Below, one piece after another: positions 25,804-34,545 of a stretch of DNA of 64,000 nt. Location of the stretch: contig JAFLCN010000009.1 of the NCBI GenBank assembly GCA_017303555.1, forward strand, positions 1 through 64,000, in the 5' to 3' direction. The notes beneath the pieces are model-generated. The model saw only the letters and a program-made list of their open reading frames with translations. It was not told where the DNA came from and did not search any database. The stretch comes from Planctomycetota bacterium. Lineage in GTDB: Bacteria; Planctomycetota; Phycisphaerae; Phycisphaerales; UBA1924. A program made the translations under genes and the position numbers. Positions within the stretch are counted from its first letter, which is position 1; every line of letters starts with the position of its first letter.

Positions 25804-28038
25804 ATGGATCGGAAGAAGTTCGCCCTCATGCTTTTGGGCGCTGCCGGTGCGGCATGCACGGTGGCCATCGCTGACGAAACGGATCGGATGCTCGATCGCA
25901 GCTCGCCGAAGAAGGTGCTCGTTGACTCGAAGGACTCGTTCCTCCGCCAGTCGACCGGCACGTTCGGCGACCGCGCGATCAACATCATCATCTACGACGG
26001 CTCGTCGACCTCGTTTACGCACAACGCGTTCTCGATCGGCACGTGCTCGCACATCCTCGAGGACATCAACCTCACCCCCGGCCCGTACGGTTCGTCGTAC
26101 GCCGGTGTGCGCACGATCACGGGCATGGAATATTCCTACGGCCTGACCGGTTCGGCGGCGGCGTGGGACATGCGGTTCTCGTTCTACAGCCCGTCGCAGG
26201 CCGATTGGGCCGGCTTCGGCGCTCCCGGCGCGAGCATGATCGATCCGAGCGCGACGCCCTATTACACCCTCACGGTGACGGGCTTCGACACGAACATCTG
26301 CCCGGGCTTCACGACCCGCACCGGCTTCTTCCTCCTGCCCAGCAGCGTGGAAATGCCGGCCGGCGAATCGCGCCTGTGGCTGGATGCGGCGTTCGTTGAA
26401 CCCGGCACGCCGGGCACGGCTCCGCTGACGAGCACGAACCTGTTCCAGCAGAACATCGCTGTGACGCGCACGTACTTCTTCTTCGGCAACAACACGGGCT
26501 CGCTCCTGGGCGCGACGTTCGTGGCCGGCACTTCGTACACCCCGACGCAGCTTGACGCGGCGGGCAGCTCGGCCTCTCCGGGCGACGGCACGCCGACGTA
26601 CGGCCGCGACATCAACTTCAGCGGCACGTTCACGGGTCAGTCGTGGGCGAGCACCGCGGGCCTGACGAACGAACTCCGCTACATCAACGCGCTGCAGGCG
26701 GGCACGACGCAGACCGTGTCGTACGCCTTCGGCCTTGTTGGTTCGGCTGATTCGCCGCCCGCGCCTTCGGCGACGAGCCTGAACACGGGCAGCTATCTGG
26801 CGGACGGCGTTGTGAACACCAGCGGCAGCCTGACGACCGCGGCTCGCCACAAGTGGTACAAGTTCAACACGCAGTACGACATCAGCTACGCCGAGACGAC
26901 GTTCATGGACATCGACTCGGAAGGCTCGGCCCTTCCGATGGCGTTCGCCATGTACACGCCGGACTCGCAGATCTTCGACATCTCCGAAGGCCGCGGCGAT
27001 GGCCCGGAACCGGAGCGTCCGTCGGATCTCGACAACCACCAGCTCTCGTACGGCGTTGCTCGCCGTCCGGGCGTGGGCCTCGGTGAGCAGTACTCGGGCC
27101 AGGAAGGCGTTCTGCCTGCCGGCGAGTACTACCTCGCGATCGCTCTGGCTGGTTCGGGCTTCGGTGACGGCTGGATCGTTCAGGGCGAAGACCCGATCGT
27201 TTCCACCTCGTTCGCTCTGAACTTCAACAACAACAACCGCAAGACGATCCCGGCTGGTCCGGCCGTCTCCCCGGCGCTCGCGACCGGTGCGGACATGTTG
27301 ATCCTCCAGGGCGGCACGCAGACCACGACCGAGCAGGCTGTTCGCGCTCGCGGCGTGGGCTTCATCCGCTTCTCGCTCACCAATCCGCTGCCCACCACTG
27401 GCCAGTTCAATCAGAGCGACGGCCAGCCGCTGTCTGACGTGACGTTCCTGGACATCACGCAGCCGGGCTCGTCGGTCGTCGGCGAGTGGAACATGTGCCT
27501 CTACAACAACAACGGCCTGCTCGCCAACGGCACCAGCATCAGCTATGCCGGTGCAGGCTTCAACGACAACACCGGCGGCGGTGACGGTGCGTATGGCTGC
27601 GGCGGTACCTTCGCTCAGCTCTCGTACGGCACGGCTTCGAGCCGCGGCGTGACCCCGCTTGATCCTGATCAGACGACCTTGGGCAAGCCGCTGGACAACC
27701 AGAACGGCAGCAGCCTGAACGGCGATCAGTACTACCTCGCGGTGACGATGGGCACGGCCCTCTTCGCCAACGAGCGTTGGGGCGCCCGCAGCACCCGCGG
27801 CAGCTCGCTGACGGCGATCATCTCGCTGACCAGCGATAACCGTGGTCCGAACGGCGGCTGCCCGGCCGACTTCAACGGCGACGGCGGCGTTGATGACACG
27901 GACTTCGTGTACTTCGCGAAGTACTACAACGACCTCGTGAACGCGGCCGGCGACATCGACGGCTCGCTCGACGGCTTCACGGACGACAGCGACTTCGCTG
28001 TGTTCGCGGTCGCCTACGACACGCTGGTCTGCTTCTAA
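25804..28038 (+). CDS. secreted 744-residue protein with C-terminal dockerin-like module (paralogue 1)
   Basis: 744 residues from ATG 25804, fixed by GGAGGT 6 bases upstream. Signal peptide MDRKKFALMLLGAAGAACTV ends near AIADET. The body is beta-rich, Gly/Thr/Ser-rich and not assigned to a family. It contains two-domain repeats with PPAPSATSLNTGSYLADGVV and LPAGEYYLAIAL, the latter typical of pre-peptidase-like beta-sandwiches. The last 60 residues are two EF-hand loops (DFNGDGGVDDTDF; DGSLDGFTDDSDF) ending AYDTLVCF. A near copy with the same length lies at 30479-32713. A consensus-like promoter, perfect ribosome site and strong terminator suggest high expression (inference). Confidence 0.85.
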   Translation: MDRKKFALMLLGAAGAACTVAIADETDRMLDRSSPKKVLVDSKDSFLRQSTGTFGDRAINIIIYDGSSTSFTHNAFSIGTCSHILEDINLTPGPYGSSYAGVRTITGMEYSYGLTGSAAAWDMRFSFYSPSQADWAGFGAPGASMIDPSATPYYTLTVTGFDTNICPGFTTRTGFFLLPSSVEMPAGESRLWLDAAFVEPGTPGTAPLTSTNLFQQNIAVTRTYFFFGNNTGSLLGATFVAGTSYTPTQLDAAGSSASPGDGTPTYGRDINFSGTFTGQSWASTAGLTNELRYINALQAGTTQTVSYAFGLVGSADSPPAPSATSLNTGSYLADGVVNTSGSLTTAARHKWYKFNTQYDISYAETTFMDIDSEGSALPMAFAMYTPDSQIFDISEGRGDGPEPERPSDLDNHQLSYGVARRPGVGLGEQYSGQEGVLPAGEYYLAIALAGSGFGDGWIVQGEDPIVSTSFALNFNNNNRKTIPAGPAVSPALATGADMLILQGGTQTTTEQAVRARGVGFIRFSLTNPLPTTGQFNQSDGQPLSDVTFLDITQPGSSVVGEWNMCLYNNNGLLANGTSISYAGAGFNDNTGGGDGAYGCGGTFAQLSYGTASSRGVTPLDPDQTTLGKPLDNQNGSSLNGDQYYLAVTMGTALFANERWGARSTRGSSLTAIISLTSDNRGPNGGCPADFNGDGGVDDTDFVYFAKYYNDLVNAAGDIDGSLDGFTDDSDFAVFAVAYDTLVCF

Positions 28039-28091
28039 ACCCGCGGTCCCTTCTGGGGCCAACGGAAAGAAGTTTGAACCAAGTTGAACGG

Positions 28092-28126
28092 CAGGGACCC
28101 TCGAAAGGGGGTCCCTGTTTTTTCTT
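28092..28126 (+). terminator. rho-independent terminator
   Basis: CAGGGACCC, 8-base loop, GGGTCCCTG, then TTTTTTCTTT. It follows paralogue 1 by about 55 bases. Confidence 0.9.
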
Positions 28127-28291
28127 TGAGGTGGGTTCGCATCCTCGTGTAAAGAGCCGGTCAATAACCGGGGGGATTATGCGGAAAGCGTGAAAAAACA
28201 GAGGAAACCAAAGGTCGGTGTTTCCCGGACAGGGGTCTGTGTGGAACAATTGTTAAGGCCCGGAACGACCAGGCCTTCGGGAACCTTTCCA

Positions 28292-28346
28292 CTGGGCATC
28301 ACCCAACCGGGCATTACCTCACCGGGTATGACCCCACCGGGCACAA
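28292..28346 (+). repeat. 15-bp tandem repeat upstream of the endonuclease gene
   Basis: Units CTGGGCATCACCCAA, CCGGGCATTACCTCA, CCGGGTATGACCCCA and a partial CCGGGCACAAAG lie head to tail in the leader of the gene at 28367. Confidence 0.75.
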
Positions 28347-28366
28347 AGAGACAGGCAGAGAGAGAT

Positions 28367-30109
28367 ATGAAGAACTATCGCGGAGTTGTTGTTCGGAGCG
28401 CGTTGGCGATGGTGATGCTGTCGGGAACGGCGGTTGCCGATCCGTACGACCCGCCGGCGAACTATTACAACGGCGTGACGGGCACGGGCGCGACGCTGAA
28501 GGCCTCGTTGCGGACGGCGATGGGCGTGGGGTTCATCTCGCGGAACTACGGCGATGCGCGGTTTGGTCTGCCGGTGACGGACCGCGATCCGAACAACGCT
28601 TCGAACGTGGTGCTGGTGTACAACAGCCAGATCGTTCCGGCGACGTGGGACAGCGGCATCACGTGGAATCGCGAGCACACGTGGCCGGAGAGCTACGGCA
28701 ACACGAGCACGAGTGCGCCGCAGTACAGCGACCTGCACATGCTGCGTCCGTGCAACCCCGGCGTCAACAGCGGGCGGGGCAACGAGCCGTTCGGCCTGGA
28801 CAACTCGAGCCAGTTCGACCCGACGATGGCGGGCTCGACGATTCAGTATCGGGGCGAGATCGCGCGGGCGATGTTCTATGCCGCGACGCGCTACGGCGAT
28901 CCGGCGGGCTCGATCACGACCGGGAACTTTCTGCTGGTGGATTCGGGCTGGGGCACGGGCATCTCGAAGATGGGCAAGCTGTCGTACCTGCTGCAGTGGC
29001 ACTTTGCGTATCCGGCGGACACGCGGGAGCGCAAGCGCAACCAGACGGTGTTCGACCAGTCGCTGAACCCGACGTACTACCAGAACAACCGCAACGGCTT
29101 TGTGGATCACCCGGAGTACGTGTGGGCGATCTGGGGGACTCAGCCCAATGACTCGATGCTGTACGTGGGCGGCTCGCCCGCGGCGAACGGATCGTCGTCG
29201 CTGAACGTGGACTTTGGGCCGGTGATCACGGGCGCGCCGGCGTTCGGCACGCAGAGCGTGACGCTGAACAAGAGCGGCGCGACGCCGACCACGTTCGACA
29301 TCTCGACCTCGGGCGATGCGACGTGCGTGCAGGCCGGGCCGCGGCAGGCGTTCACGTACAGCGCCGCGACGCGGTCGCTGACGGTGGGTGTGAACACGAG
29401 CGGCGTGGGCGCGTACAGCGGCACGATCACGATCGACAACACCGATCTGACGAGCAACGGGACGGGCATGGGCGTGAACGACGCGAACGACACGATCAAC
29501 GTGAGCGCGACGATTCTGAATCACGCATCGCCGTCGCTGATGGGTGTTGTGCCGCAGATGTCGGAGACGATCGACTTCGGAACGGTCAACCGGAATTCGG
29601 GCGTGTACACGCATTCGGCGCTGGTGTTCAACCAGGCGGCGTTCCCGAGCCTGACGGCGGACCTGGATGTCGATTCGGTGGTGGGGGTCGGCACGCCGGG
29701 TTCCTCGATGAGCGTCATTGGTACGACGCTGGTTCCGACGTCGGGCATCCTGGCGAACTCGGCGTTGAGCGGCGAGGTTTCGTTCGACAGCTCGCAGCCG
29801 GCGGGGACGTATCAGGTGGTGTACACGATCGCGACGAGCGACGAGAATCTGCCCGGGGCGATCGCGTTGCCGAATCTGACGATCACGGTGATCGGGACGA
29901 TCGTGCAGGCGTGCGCCGGGGACTTGAACAACGACAGCGTTGTGGACGACACCGATTTTGTGTTGTTCTCGGCGGCGTACGACACGTTTGATTGCGCGGA
30001 ACCGTCGATGCCGGCGGGCTGCCCGGCGGACCTGAACGCGGATCTTGTGGTGGACGATGCGGACTTTGTGCTGTTCGCTTCGGCGTACGACGCGTTCTTG
30101 TGCCCGTAA
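28367..30109 (+). CDS. secreted endonuclease I-family nuclease with dockerin-like module
   Basis: 580 residues from ATG 28367 (MKNYRGVVVRSALAMVMLSG), with a signal peptide ending near TAVA-DPYD. Residues about 25-270 match the endonuclease I family: TWNREHTWPESYGN carries the catalytic His, and SDLHMLRPC...NSGRGN the metal-site region, with a late NRNGFVDHPEYVWAIWG. These enzymes cut DNA/RNA outside the cell or in the periplasm. The middle is a beta-sandwich region (FDISTSGDATCVQAGPRQAF). The C-terminus is the Cys-bracketed double EF-hand module (CAGDLNNDSVVDDTDF...CPADLNADLVVDDADF) ending AFLCP. It sits between the two 744-residue paralogues. Confidence 0.88.
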   Translation: MKNYRGVVVRSALAMVMLSGTAVADPYDPPANYYNGVTGTGATLKASLRTAMGVGFISRNYGDARFGLPVTDRDPNNASNVVLVYNSQIVPATWDSGITWNREHTWPESYGNTSTSAPQYSDLHMLRPCNPGVNSGRGNEPFGLDNSSQFDPTMAGSTIQYRGEIARAMFYAATRYGDPAGSITTGNFLLVDSGWGTGISKMGKLSYLLQWHFAYPADTRERKRNQTVFDQSLNPTYYQNNRNGFVDHPEYVWAIWGTQPNDSMLYVGGSPAANGSSSLNVDFGPVITGAPAFGTQSVTLNKSGATPTTFDISTSGDATCVQAGPRQAFTYSAATRSLTVGVNTSGVGAYSGTITIDNTDLTSNGTGMGVNDANDTINVSATILNHASPSLMGVVPQMSETIDFGTVNRNSGVYTHSALVFNQAAFPSLTADLDVDSVVGVGTPGSSMSVIGTTLVPTSGILANSALSGEVSFDSSQPAGTYQVVYTIATSDENLPGAIALPNLTITVIGTIVQACAGDLNNDSVVDDTDFVLFSAAYDTFDCAEPSMPAGCPADLNADLVVDDADFVLFASAYDAFLCP

Positions 30110-30142
30110 GAGATGGGCGGCGCCGAAACACGGGCTTGATTG

Positions 30143-30177
30143 GCACCCTCCGGCCTGCCGGAGGGTGCTTTGTTTTT
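30143..30177 (+). terminator. rho-independent terminator
   Basis: GCACCCTCCGG-cctg-CCGGAGGGTGC (perfect 11-bp stem), followed by TTTGTTTTT, about 35 bases after the nuclease gene. Confidence 0.92.
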
Positions 30178-30182
30178 GGTGG

Positions 30183-30234
30183 CGCGGGGAACTGGCGCGG
30201 GGAACTGGGGCGGGGAACTGGCGCGGGGAAGTCG
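30183..30234 (+). repeat. 13-bp tandem repeat
   Basis: Four units of CGCGGGGAACTGG with minor change in units three and four. It lies in the 369-base gap before paralogue 2, which otherwise shows no gene or clear promoter. Confidence 0.8.
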
Positions 30235-30478
30235 GGCCGGTGGGGCGCGTGTGGAGCGGGTGTGGAAAAGCCGGGGGCGGAGGGGCGGGGGCGGGAGCGG
30301 AGCACCGATAACACCCGGACCCAGCCCTAACCAACACTACATCCGAAACTATTTTCGCAAATTCTGACTGTTCTCGCTTCTGGGCGCGGGAATTCGTGGT
30401 ATTCATTCGTATTCGCGTCCGATTTTCCTAGTCGTTCAACTCGGAACGTGGGGCATTTTGTCCAGGGAGGTAATGGCA

Positions 30479-32713
30479 ATGGATCGTTTGAAGCTTGGAT
30501 TGTTGTTGGCCGGTGCTGCCGGCATGGCGTGCACGGTGGCGATGGCAGACGAGACCGATCGCCTGCTCGATCGGAACTCGCCGAAGAAGATGATGTCGGA
30601 CCTGAAGGAAACGCGGCAGTTCGGGACCGACAACACCTTCGGGGATCGCGCGATCACCGTGGTGGTGTACGACACGGCGACGTCGTCGTTCACGCACAAC
30701 GGGTTCTCGCTTGGAACGTGCTCGCACATTCTCGAGGACATCAACCTGACGCCGGGCCCGTACGGCTCGTCGTACTCGGGCACGCGTTCGCTGACGGGGC
30801 TGCGGTATTCCTACGGCCTGACCGGCTCTGCGGCGGCGTGGGACATGCGGTTCTCGTTCTACAGCCCGAGCGACGCCGACTGGGCGGGCTTCGGCGCTCC
30901 GGGCGCGAGCATGATCAACCCGAACGCGACGCCCTACTTCACCCTCACGGTGACGGGCTTCGACACGAACATCTGCCCGGGCTTCTCGGCCATCTCGGGG
31001 CTGCTCACCTTCACCGACGCGGTGGATATGCCGGCGGGTGAATCGAAGCTGTGGCTCGATGCGGCGTTCGTTGAACCCGGCACGCCGGGCACGGCCCCGC
31101 TGACGAGCACAAACCTGTTCCAGACCAACATCGCGGTGACGCGCACGTACTTTGTGCTCGGCAACAACACGGGCTCGCTCCTGGGCGCGACGTTCGTGGC
31201 CGGCACTTCGTACACCCCGGCGCAGCTCGAAGCGGCGGGCAGCTCGGCCTCTCCGGGCGACGGCACGCCGACGTACGGGCGCGACATCAACTTCAGCGGC
31301 ACGTTCACGGGTCAGTCGTGGGCGAGCACGGGCGGGTTGACGAACGAGCTCCGTTATATCAACTCGGTGCAGGCGGGCACGACGCAGACCGTGTCGTACG
31401 TGTTCAGCCTGTTCGGGCTTTCCGAATCGCCGCCCGCTCCTTCGGCGACGAGCCTGAACACGGGCAGCTATCTGGCGGACGGCGTTGTGAACACCAGCGG
31501 CAGCCTGACGACCGCGGCTCGCCACAAGTGGTACAAGTTCAACACGCAGAACGAGATCAGCTACGCCCAGACGACGTTCATGGACATCGACACCGAAGGT
31601 TCGGCGGTTCCCATGTCGTTCGCGGTGTACTCGAACGACTCGCAGGTGTTTGACGTGTCGGAAGGGCGCGGCGACGGCCCGGAACCGGAGCGTCCGTCGG
31701 ATCTCGACAACCACCAGATCTCGTACGGCGTTGCTCGCCGTCCGGGCGTGGGCCTGGGCGAGCAGTACTCGGGCCAGGAAGGCATTCTGCCTGCCGGCGA
31801 GTACTACCTTGCCGTGGCGCTGGCTGGCTCGGGCTTCGGCGACGGCTGGGTGGTGCAGGGTGAAGACCCGATCGTTCCCACCGCGTTCGCACTGAACTTC
31901 AACAACAACAACCGCAAGACGATCCCGGCGGGTCCGGCTGTTTCTCCGGCGCTTGGAACCGGCGCCGACATGGCGATCCTGCAGGGCGGCACGCAGACCA
32001 CGACGGAACAGACCGTTCGTGCGCGGGGAGTCGGGTTTGTGCGCTTCTCTCTGACGAACCCGCTCCCGACCACGGGGCAGTTCAACCAGAGCGACGGCCA
32101 GCAGTTGTCTGACGTGACGTTCCTGGATATCACGCAGCCGGGATCTTCGGTTGTGGGTGAATGGAACTTCTGCCTCTACAACAACAACGGCCTGCTCGCC
32201 AACGGCAACAGCATCAGCTACGCCGGTGCCGGGTTCAACAACAACAACGGCGGAGGCGACGGCGCCTTTGGTTGCGGAGGCTCGTTCGCGCAGCTTTCGT
32301 ACGGCACGGCGGCGAGCCGCGGCGTGACCCCGCTTGATCCTGATCAGACGACTCTGGGCAAGCCGCTGGACAACCAGAACGGCAGCAGCCTGAACGGCGA
32401 TCAGTACTACCTCGCGGTGACGATGGGCAACGCCTTCTTCGCCAACGAGCGTTGGGGCGCCCGCAGCACCCGCGGCAGCAACCTGACGGCGATCATCTCG
32501 CTGACCAGCGATAACCGTGGTCCGAACGGCGGCTGCCCGGCCGACTTCAACGGCGACGGCGGCGTTGATGACACGGACTTCGTGTACTTCGCGAAGTACT
32601 ACAACGACCTGGTGAACCCGGCGGGCGATATCGATGGTGCGCTCGACGGCTTCACGGACGACAGCGACTTCGCTGTGTTCGCGGTCGCCTACGACACGCT
32701 CGTCTGCTTCTGA
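30479..32713 (+). CDS. secreted 744-residue protein with C-terminal dockerin-like module (paralogue 2)
   Basis: 744 residues from ATG 30479 (GGAGGT 7 bases upstream; two earlier in-frame starts are too close to or upstream of the ribosome site). Signal peptide MDRLKLGLLLAGAAGMACTV. It has the same length and architecture as paralogue 1, with long stretches of identical protein and DNA, especially the last 200 bases. The N-terminal 60 codons are clearly more diverged. The end reads AYDTLVCF. Function unknown; abundant surface or extracellular protein is an inference from ribosome site, terminator and conserved module. Confidence 0.85.
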   Translation: MDRLKLGLLLAGAAGMACTVAMADETDRLLDRNSPKKMMSDLKETRQFGTDNTFGDRAITVVVYDTATSSFTHNGFSLGTCSHILEDINLTPGPYGSSYSGTRSLTGLRYSYGLTGSAAAWDMRFSFYSPSDADWAGFGAPGASMINPNATPYFTLTVTGFDTNICPGFSAISGLLTFTDAVDMPAGESKLWLDAAFVEPGTPGTAPLTSTNLFQTNIAVTRTYFVLGNNTGSLLGATFVAGTSYTPAQLEAAGSSASPGDGTPTYGRDINFSGTFTGQSWASTGGLTNELRYINSVQAGTTQTVSYVFSLFGLSESPPAPSATSLNTGSYLADGVVNTSGSLTTAARHKWYKFNTQNEISYAQTTFMDIDTEGSAVPMSFAVYSNDSQVFDVSEGRGDGPEPERPSDLDNHQISYGVARRPGVGLGEQYSGQEGILPAGEYYLAVALAGSGFGDGWVVQGEDPIVPTAFALNFNNNNRKTIPAGPAVSPALGTGADMAILQGGTQTTTEQTVRARGVGFVRFSLTNPLPTTGQFNQSDGQQLSDVTFLDITQPGSSVVGEWNFCLYNNNGLLANGNSISYAGAGFNNNNGGGDGAFGCGGSFAQLSYGTAASRGVTPLDPDQTTLGKPLDNQNGSSLNGDQYYLAVTMGNAFFANERWGARSTRGSNLTAIISLTSDNRGPNGGCPADFNGDGGVDDTDFVYFAKYYNDLVNPAGDIDGALDGFTDDSDFAVFAVAYDTLVCF

Positions 32714-32738
32714 TCGGAACTCCAAGGGATTTTGCGCG

Positions 32739-32773
32739 AAAGGGGCTCCCGGAGACGGGGCCCCTTTCTTTTC
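32739..32773 (+). terminator. rho-independent terminator
   Basis: AAAGGGGC (32739-32746), 13-base loop, GCCCCTTT (32760-32767), then CTTTTC. It follows paralogue 2. Confidence 0.8.
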
Positions 32774-32798
32774 GGCACGGGCGATATTCTGGCGGGCG

Positions 32799-33602
32799 AT
32801 GAAAGAAGGAGTTGATCCTGCTGCCGGTGGGGTGCTTGCGCGGGGCGCGAGGGCGTGGCGGAGCGTTGAGATGCTCGCCAGGACCACGGGCCGCGCGGCG
32901 CGGGGTACGCACGGCTCGAGGGCGATGCTCGTTGTGTGGCTGATCGGCGCTGTGGTTGCGGGCGGGCTGGTGGTGTACGGGCTGGCGGTGCGCACGCCGC
33001 CGTGGTTTGGCGGGGCGGTGCCCGATCGGGCGGAATCGCGCCGCCTGGCCCAGCGCCTGGAGAATCGGATCATCACCGAGGCTTATCGCTTCCGCGGGGC
33101 GCCGGCGACCGGCCCCGACGGCGTGCGGCGCACGGGCGGGGACTGGAGCCTTCGCGTGTCGGAAGAGGAAGCGACGGCGTGGCTGACTGTTCGGTTTTCA
33201 GAATGGCTGGCCAATCGCGATCCACCGGTGCGGATCCCGCCGAGCGTCGGCGACCTGCGCGCGCACTTTGCGAACGGGCGAGCGTGGATTGCGGGGCGGG
33301 TGGATGAGAGCGTGTACTCGATCTCGAGCGGCGTGCGCGTGAGCGATTCGGGTGTGCGGCTTTCGGGTGTTCGCGCGGGGGTAGGAAGTTTGTGGTGGCC
33401 GGTTTCGTGGGGCGGGCTCAATCTCGTTGGCCTTGTCAACGGGGAAACCGGGAGCGCCGCGGTGCGGAACATACTGGCGGGACGCGAGGCGTTGGTCGCC
33501 GGCGGAACCGTGCGGCTGGAAGACGGACGGCGCGTTCGGATACTTCGTGTCACGATCGAATCGGGCGAGGTTGAGGTCGGCTGCCGCACCGAAGTGCCGT
33601 GA
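32799..33602 (+). CDS. membrane-anchored protein of unknown function
   Basis: 267 residues from ATG 32799 (MKEGVDPAAGGVLARGARAW). A basic cytoplasmic N-terminus precedes one transmembrane helix (about 38-60, VVWLIGAVVAGGLVVYGLAV). The outer domain (about 200 residues) has alternating beta strands late on (GRAWIAGRVDESVYSISSGV). Not recognised; it resembles small inner-membrane-anchored planctomycete proteins but carries no named motif. It is convergent with the dockerin-tagged gene at 33721 and shares a terminator with it. Confidence 0.65.
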   Translation: MKEGVDPAAGGVLARGARAWRSVEMLARTTGRAARGTHGSRAMLVVWLIGAVVAGGLVVYGLAVRTPPWFGGAVPDRAESRRLAQRLENRIITEAYRFRGAPATGPDGVRRTGGDWSLRVSEEEATAWLTVRFSEWLANRDPPVRIPPSVGDLRAHFANGRAWIAGRVDESVYSISSGVRVSDSGVRLSGVRAGVGSLWWPVSWGGLNLVGLVNGETGSAAVRNILAGREALVAGGTVRLEDGRRVRILRVTIESGEVEVGCRTEVP

Positions 33603-33621
33603 CGCGGAGACGTGCGCAACG

Positions 33622-33658
33622 AAAAACGGGAGCCACGCGAGCGTGTCTCCCGTTTCTT
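33622..33658. terminator. bidirectional terminator
   Basis: AAACGGGAG (33624-33632) pairs with CTCCCGTTT (33647-33655), with CACGC-ga-GCGTG nested inside. T-rich tails lie on both sides (CGTTTCTTGT on plus; GTTTTTCG on minus), serving the convergent genes ending at 33602 and 33721. Confidence 0.75.
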
Positions 33659-33720
33659 GTATGTGTGTGTGGGGGGGGGGTGTGTGATCGTTCGGCGTGC
33701 CGGGCCCGATGGTTGAAGGA

Positions 33721-34140
33721 TCAGGGGCAGACGAGCGCGTTGTACGCGGGAACGAACAGGACGAAGTCGGCGTCGTCGACGAGGTTGTCGGCGTTGAGGT
33801 CGCAGATCGGGTTGGCGGGCGGGATCACCAGCTCGTTGTACGAGACGATGAAGATCTGGAAGTCGAGGTCGTCCACCACGCCGTCGCTGTTGAAGTCGGC
33901 GGGGCAGTTGCCGACGGTCCACCAGAAGCCGGCGCCGTGCGAGTAGGAGCCGCCGGTTGCGAGGGGCGGTCCGAATGCGGCGGCCTGGCCGATTGTGCCG
34001 CTGAGGGTGTAGGAACCTCCGGTCGCGTTCTGTCCACCACCACCGGCGATGACAGAAGACTTGATGGCGTACTGGGCCGAAGCTGCGGACGCGAGCAGGC
34101 AGAGTCCTGCGGCGGCGACGAACAAGCGATTGGTAAACAT
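33721..34140 (-). CDS. short secreted protein with dockerin-like module
   Basis: 139 residues from ATG 34140 (GGAGGT 5 bases upstream). Signal peptide MFTNRLFVAAAGLCLLASAA-SAQ. A 50-residue Gly-rich segment follows (IAGGGGQNATGGSYTLSGTI, GQAAAFGP, YSHGAGFW), a small domain seen in other planctomycete exoproteins as I recall. The rest is the EF-hand pair CPADFNSDGVVDDLDF...CDLNADNLVDDADF, ending YNALVCP. It is almost a free-standing module and may be the simplest member of the tagged set. Confidence 0.8.
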   Translation of the reverse strand: MFTNRLFVAAAGLCLLASAASAQYAIKSSVIAGGGGQNATGGSYTLSGTIGQAAAFGPPLATGGSYSHGAGFWWTVGNCPADFNSDGVVDDLDFQIFIVSYNELVIPPANPICDLNADNLVDDADFVLFVPAYNALVCP

Positions 34141-34383
34141 GAAGACCTCCAGTACAGACACAAGCGAGAAAAGTCGGTTGAAACCCGCAAACAGTGCGAC
34201 TTCCGCTGAGCAAAGGCTAACGAAAGTGCGCAGAAATGCCAAGCGGAATCGGCGAGTAGAAGAGAACGGATAAAAATCTGTGTCCGGGCAGAACGCGAAA
34301 CGTCCGAGAATATTTCGATTCTGGACGCGGCAAGAGGCTTTTTGTCGTTTTTGGGGGTTGGAAGGGGGGAGGCGGATCGAAAC

Positions 34384-34433
34384 GGTCTCGTCAGGGGGGG
34401 CTATGAACCCCGCCCGCCCCCCCTGACCAGACC
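34384..34433. promoter_or_regulatory. long perfect hairpin in the leader of the sigma-kinase operon
   Basis: GTCAGGGGGGGC (34390-34401) pairs perfectly with GCCCCCCCTGAC (34416-34427). After one mismatch, GGTCT (34384-34388) pairs with AGACC (34429-34433). The loop is 14 bases. It is not followed by a T-run. It lies between divergent genes, 113 bases before the sigma start. The 34141-34545 gap has no gene. Confidence 0.6.
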
Positions 34434-34545
34434 TCCACCTTATCTGGATATGCGCAGAAAGCCGGCCGCGCCCTTGTTTCGAAACGGGGAAAGCGGCAGA
34501 AAATTGTGCCGGAGCGGAGCGGGCGGTTTGCGGTATTTTGGGAGC

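Noticed and set aside
25801..28164. 787-residue minus-strand frame opposite paralogue 1 (and 30428-33076 opposite paralogue 2)
   Set aside because: Arg/Ala/Val-rich antisense shadows; both exist only because the paralogues share codon use.
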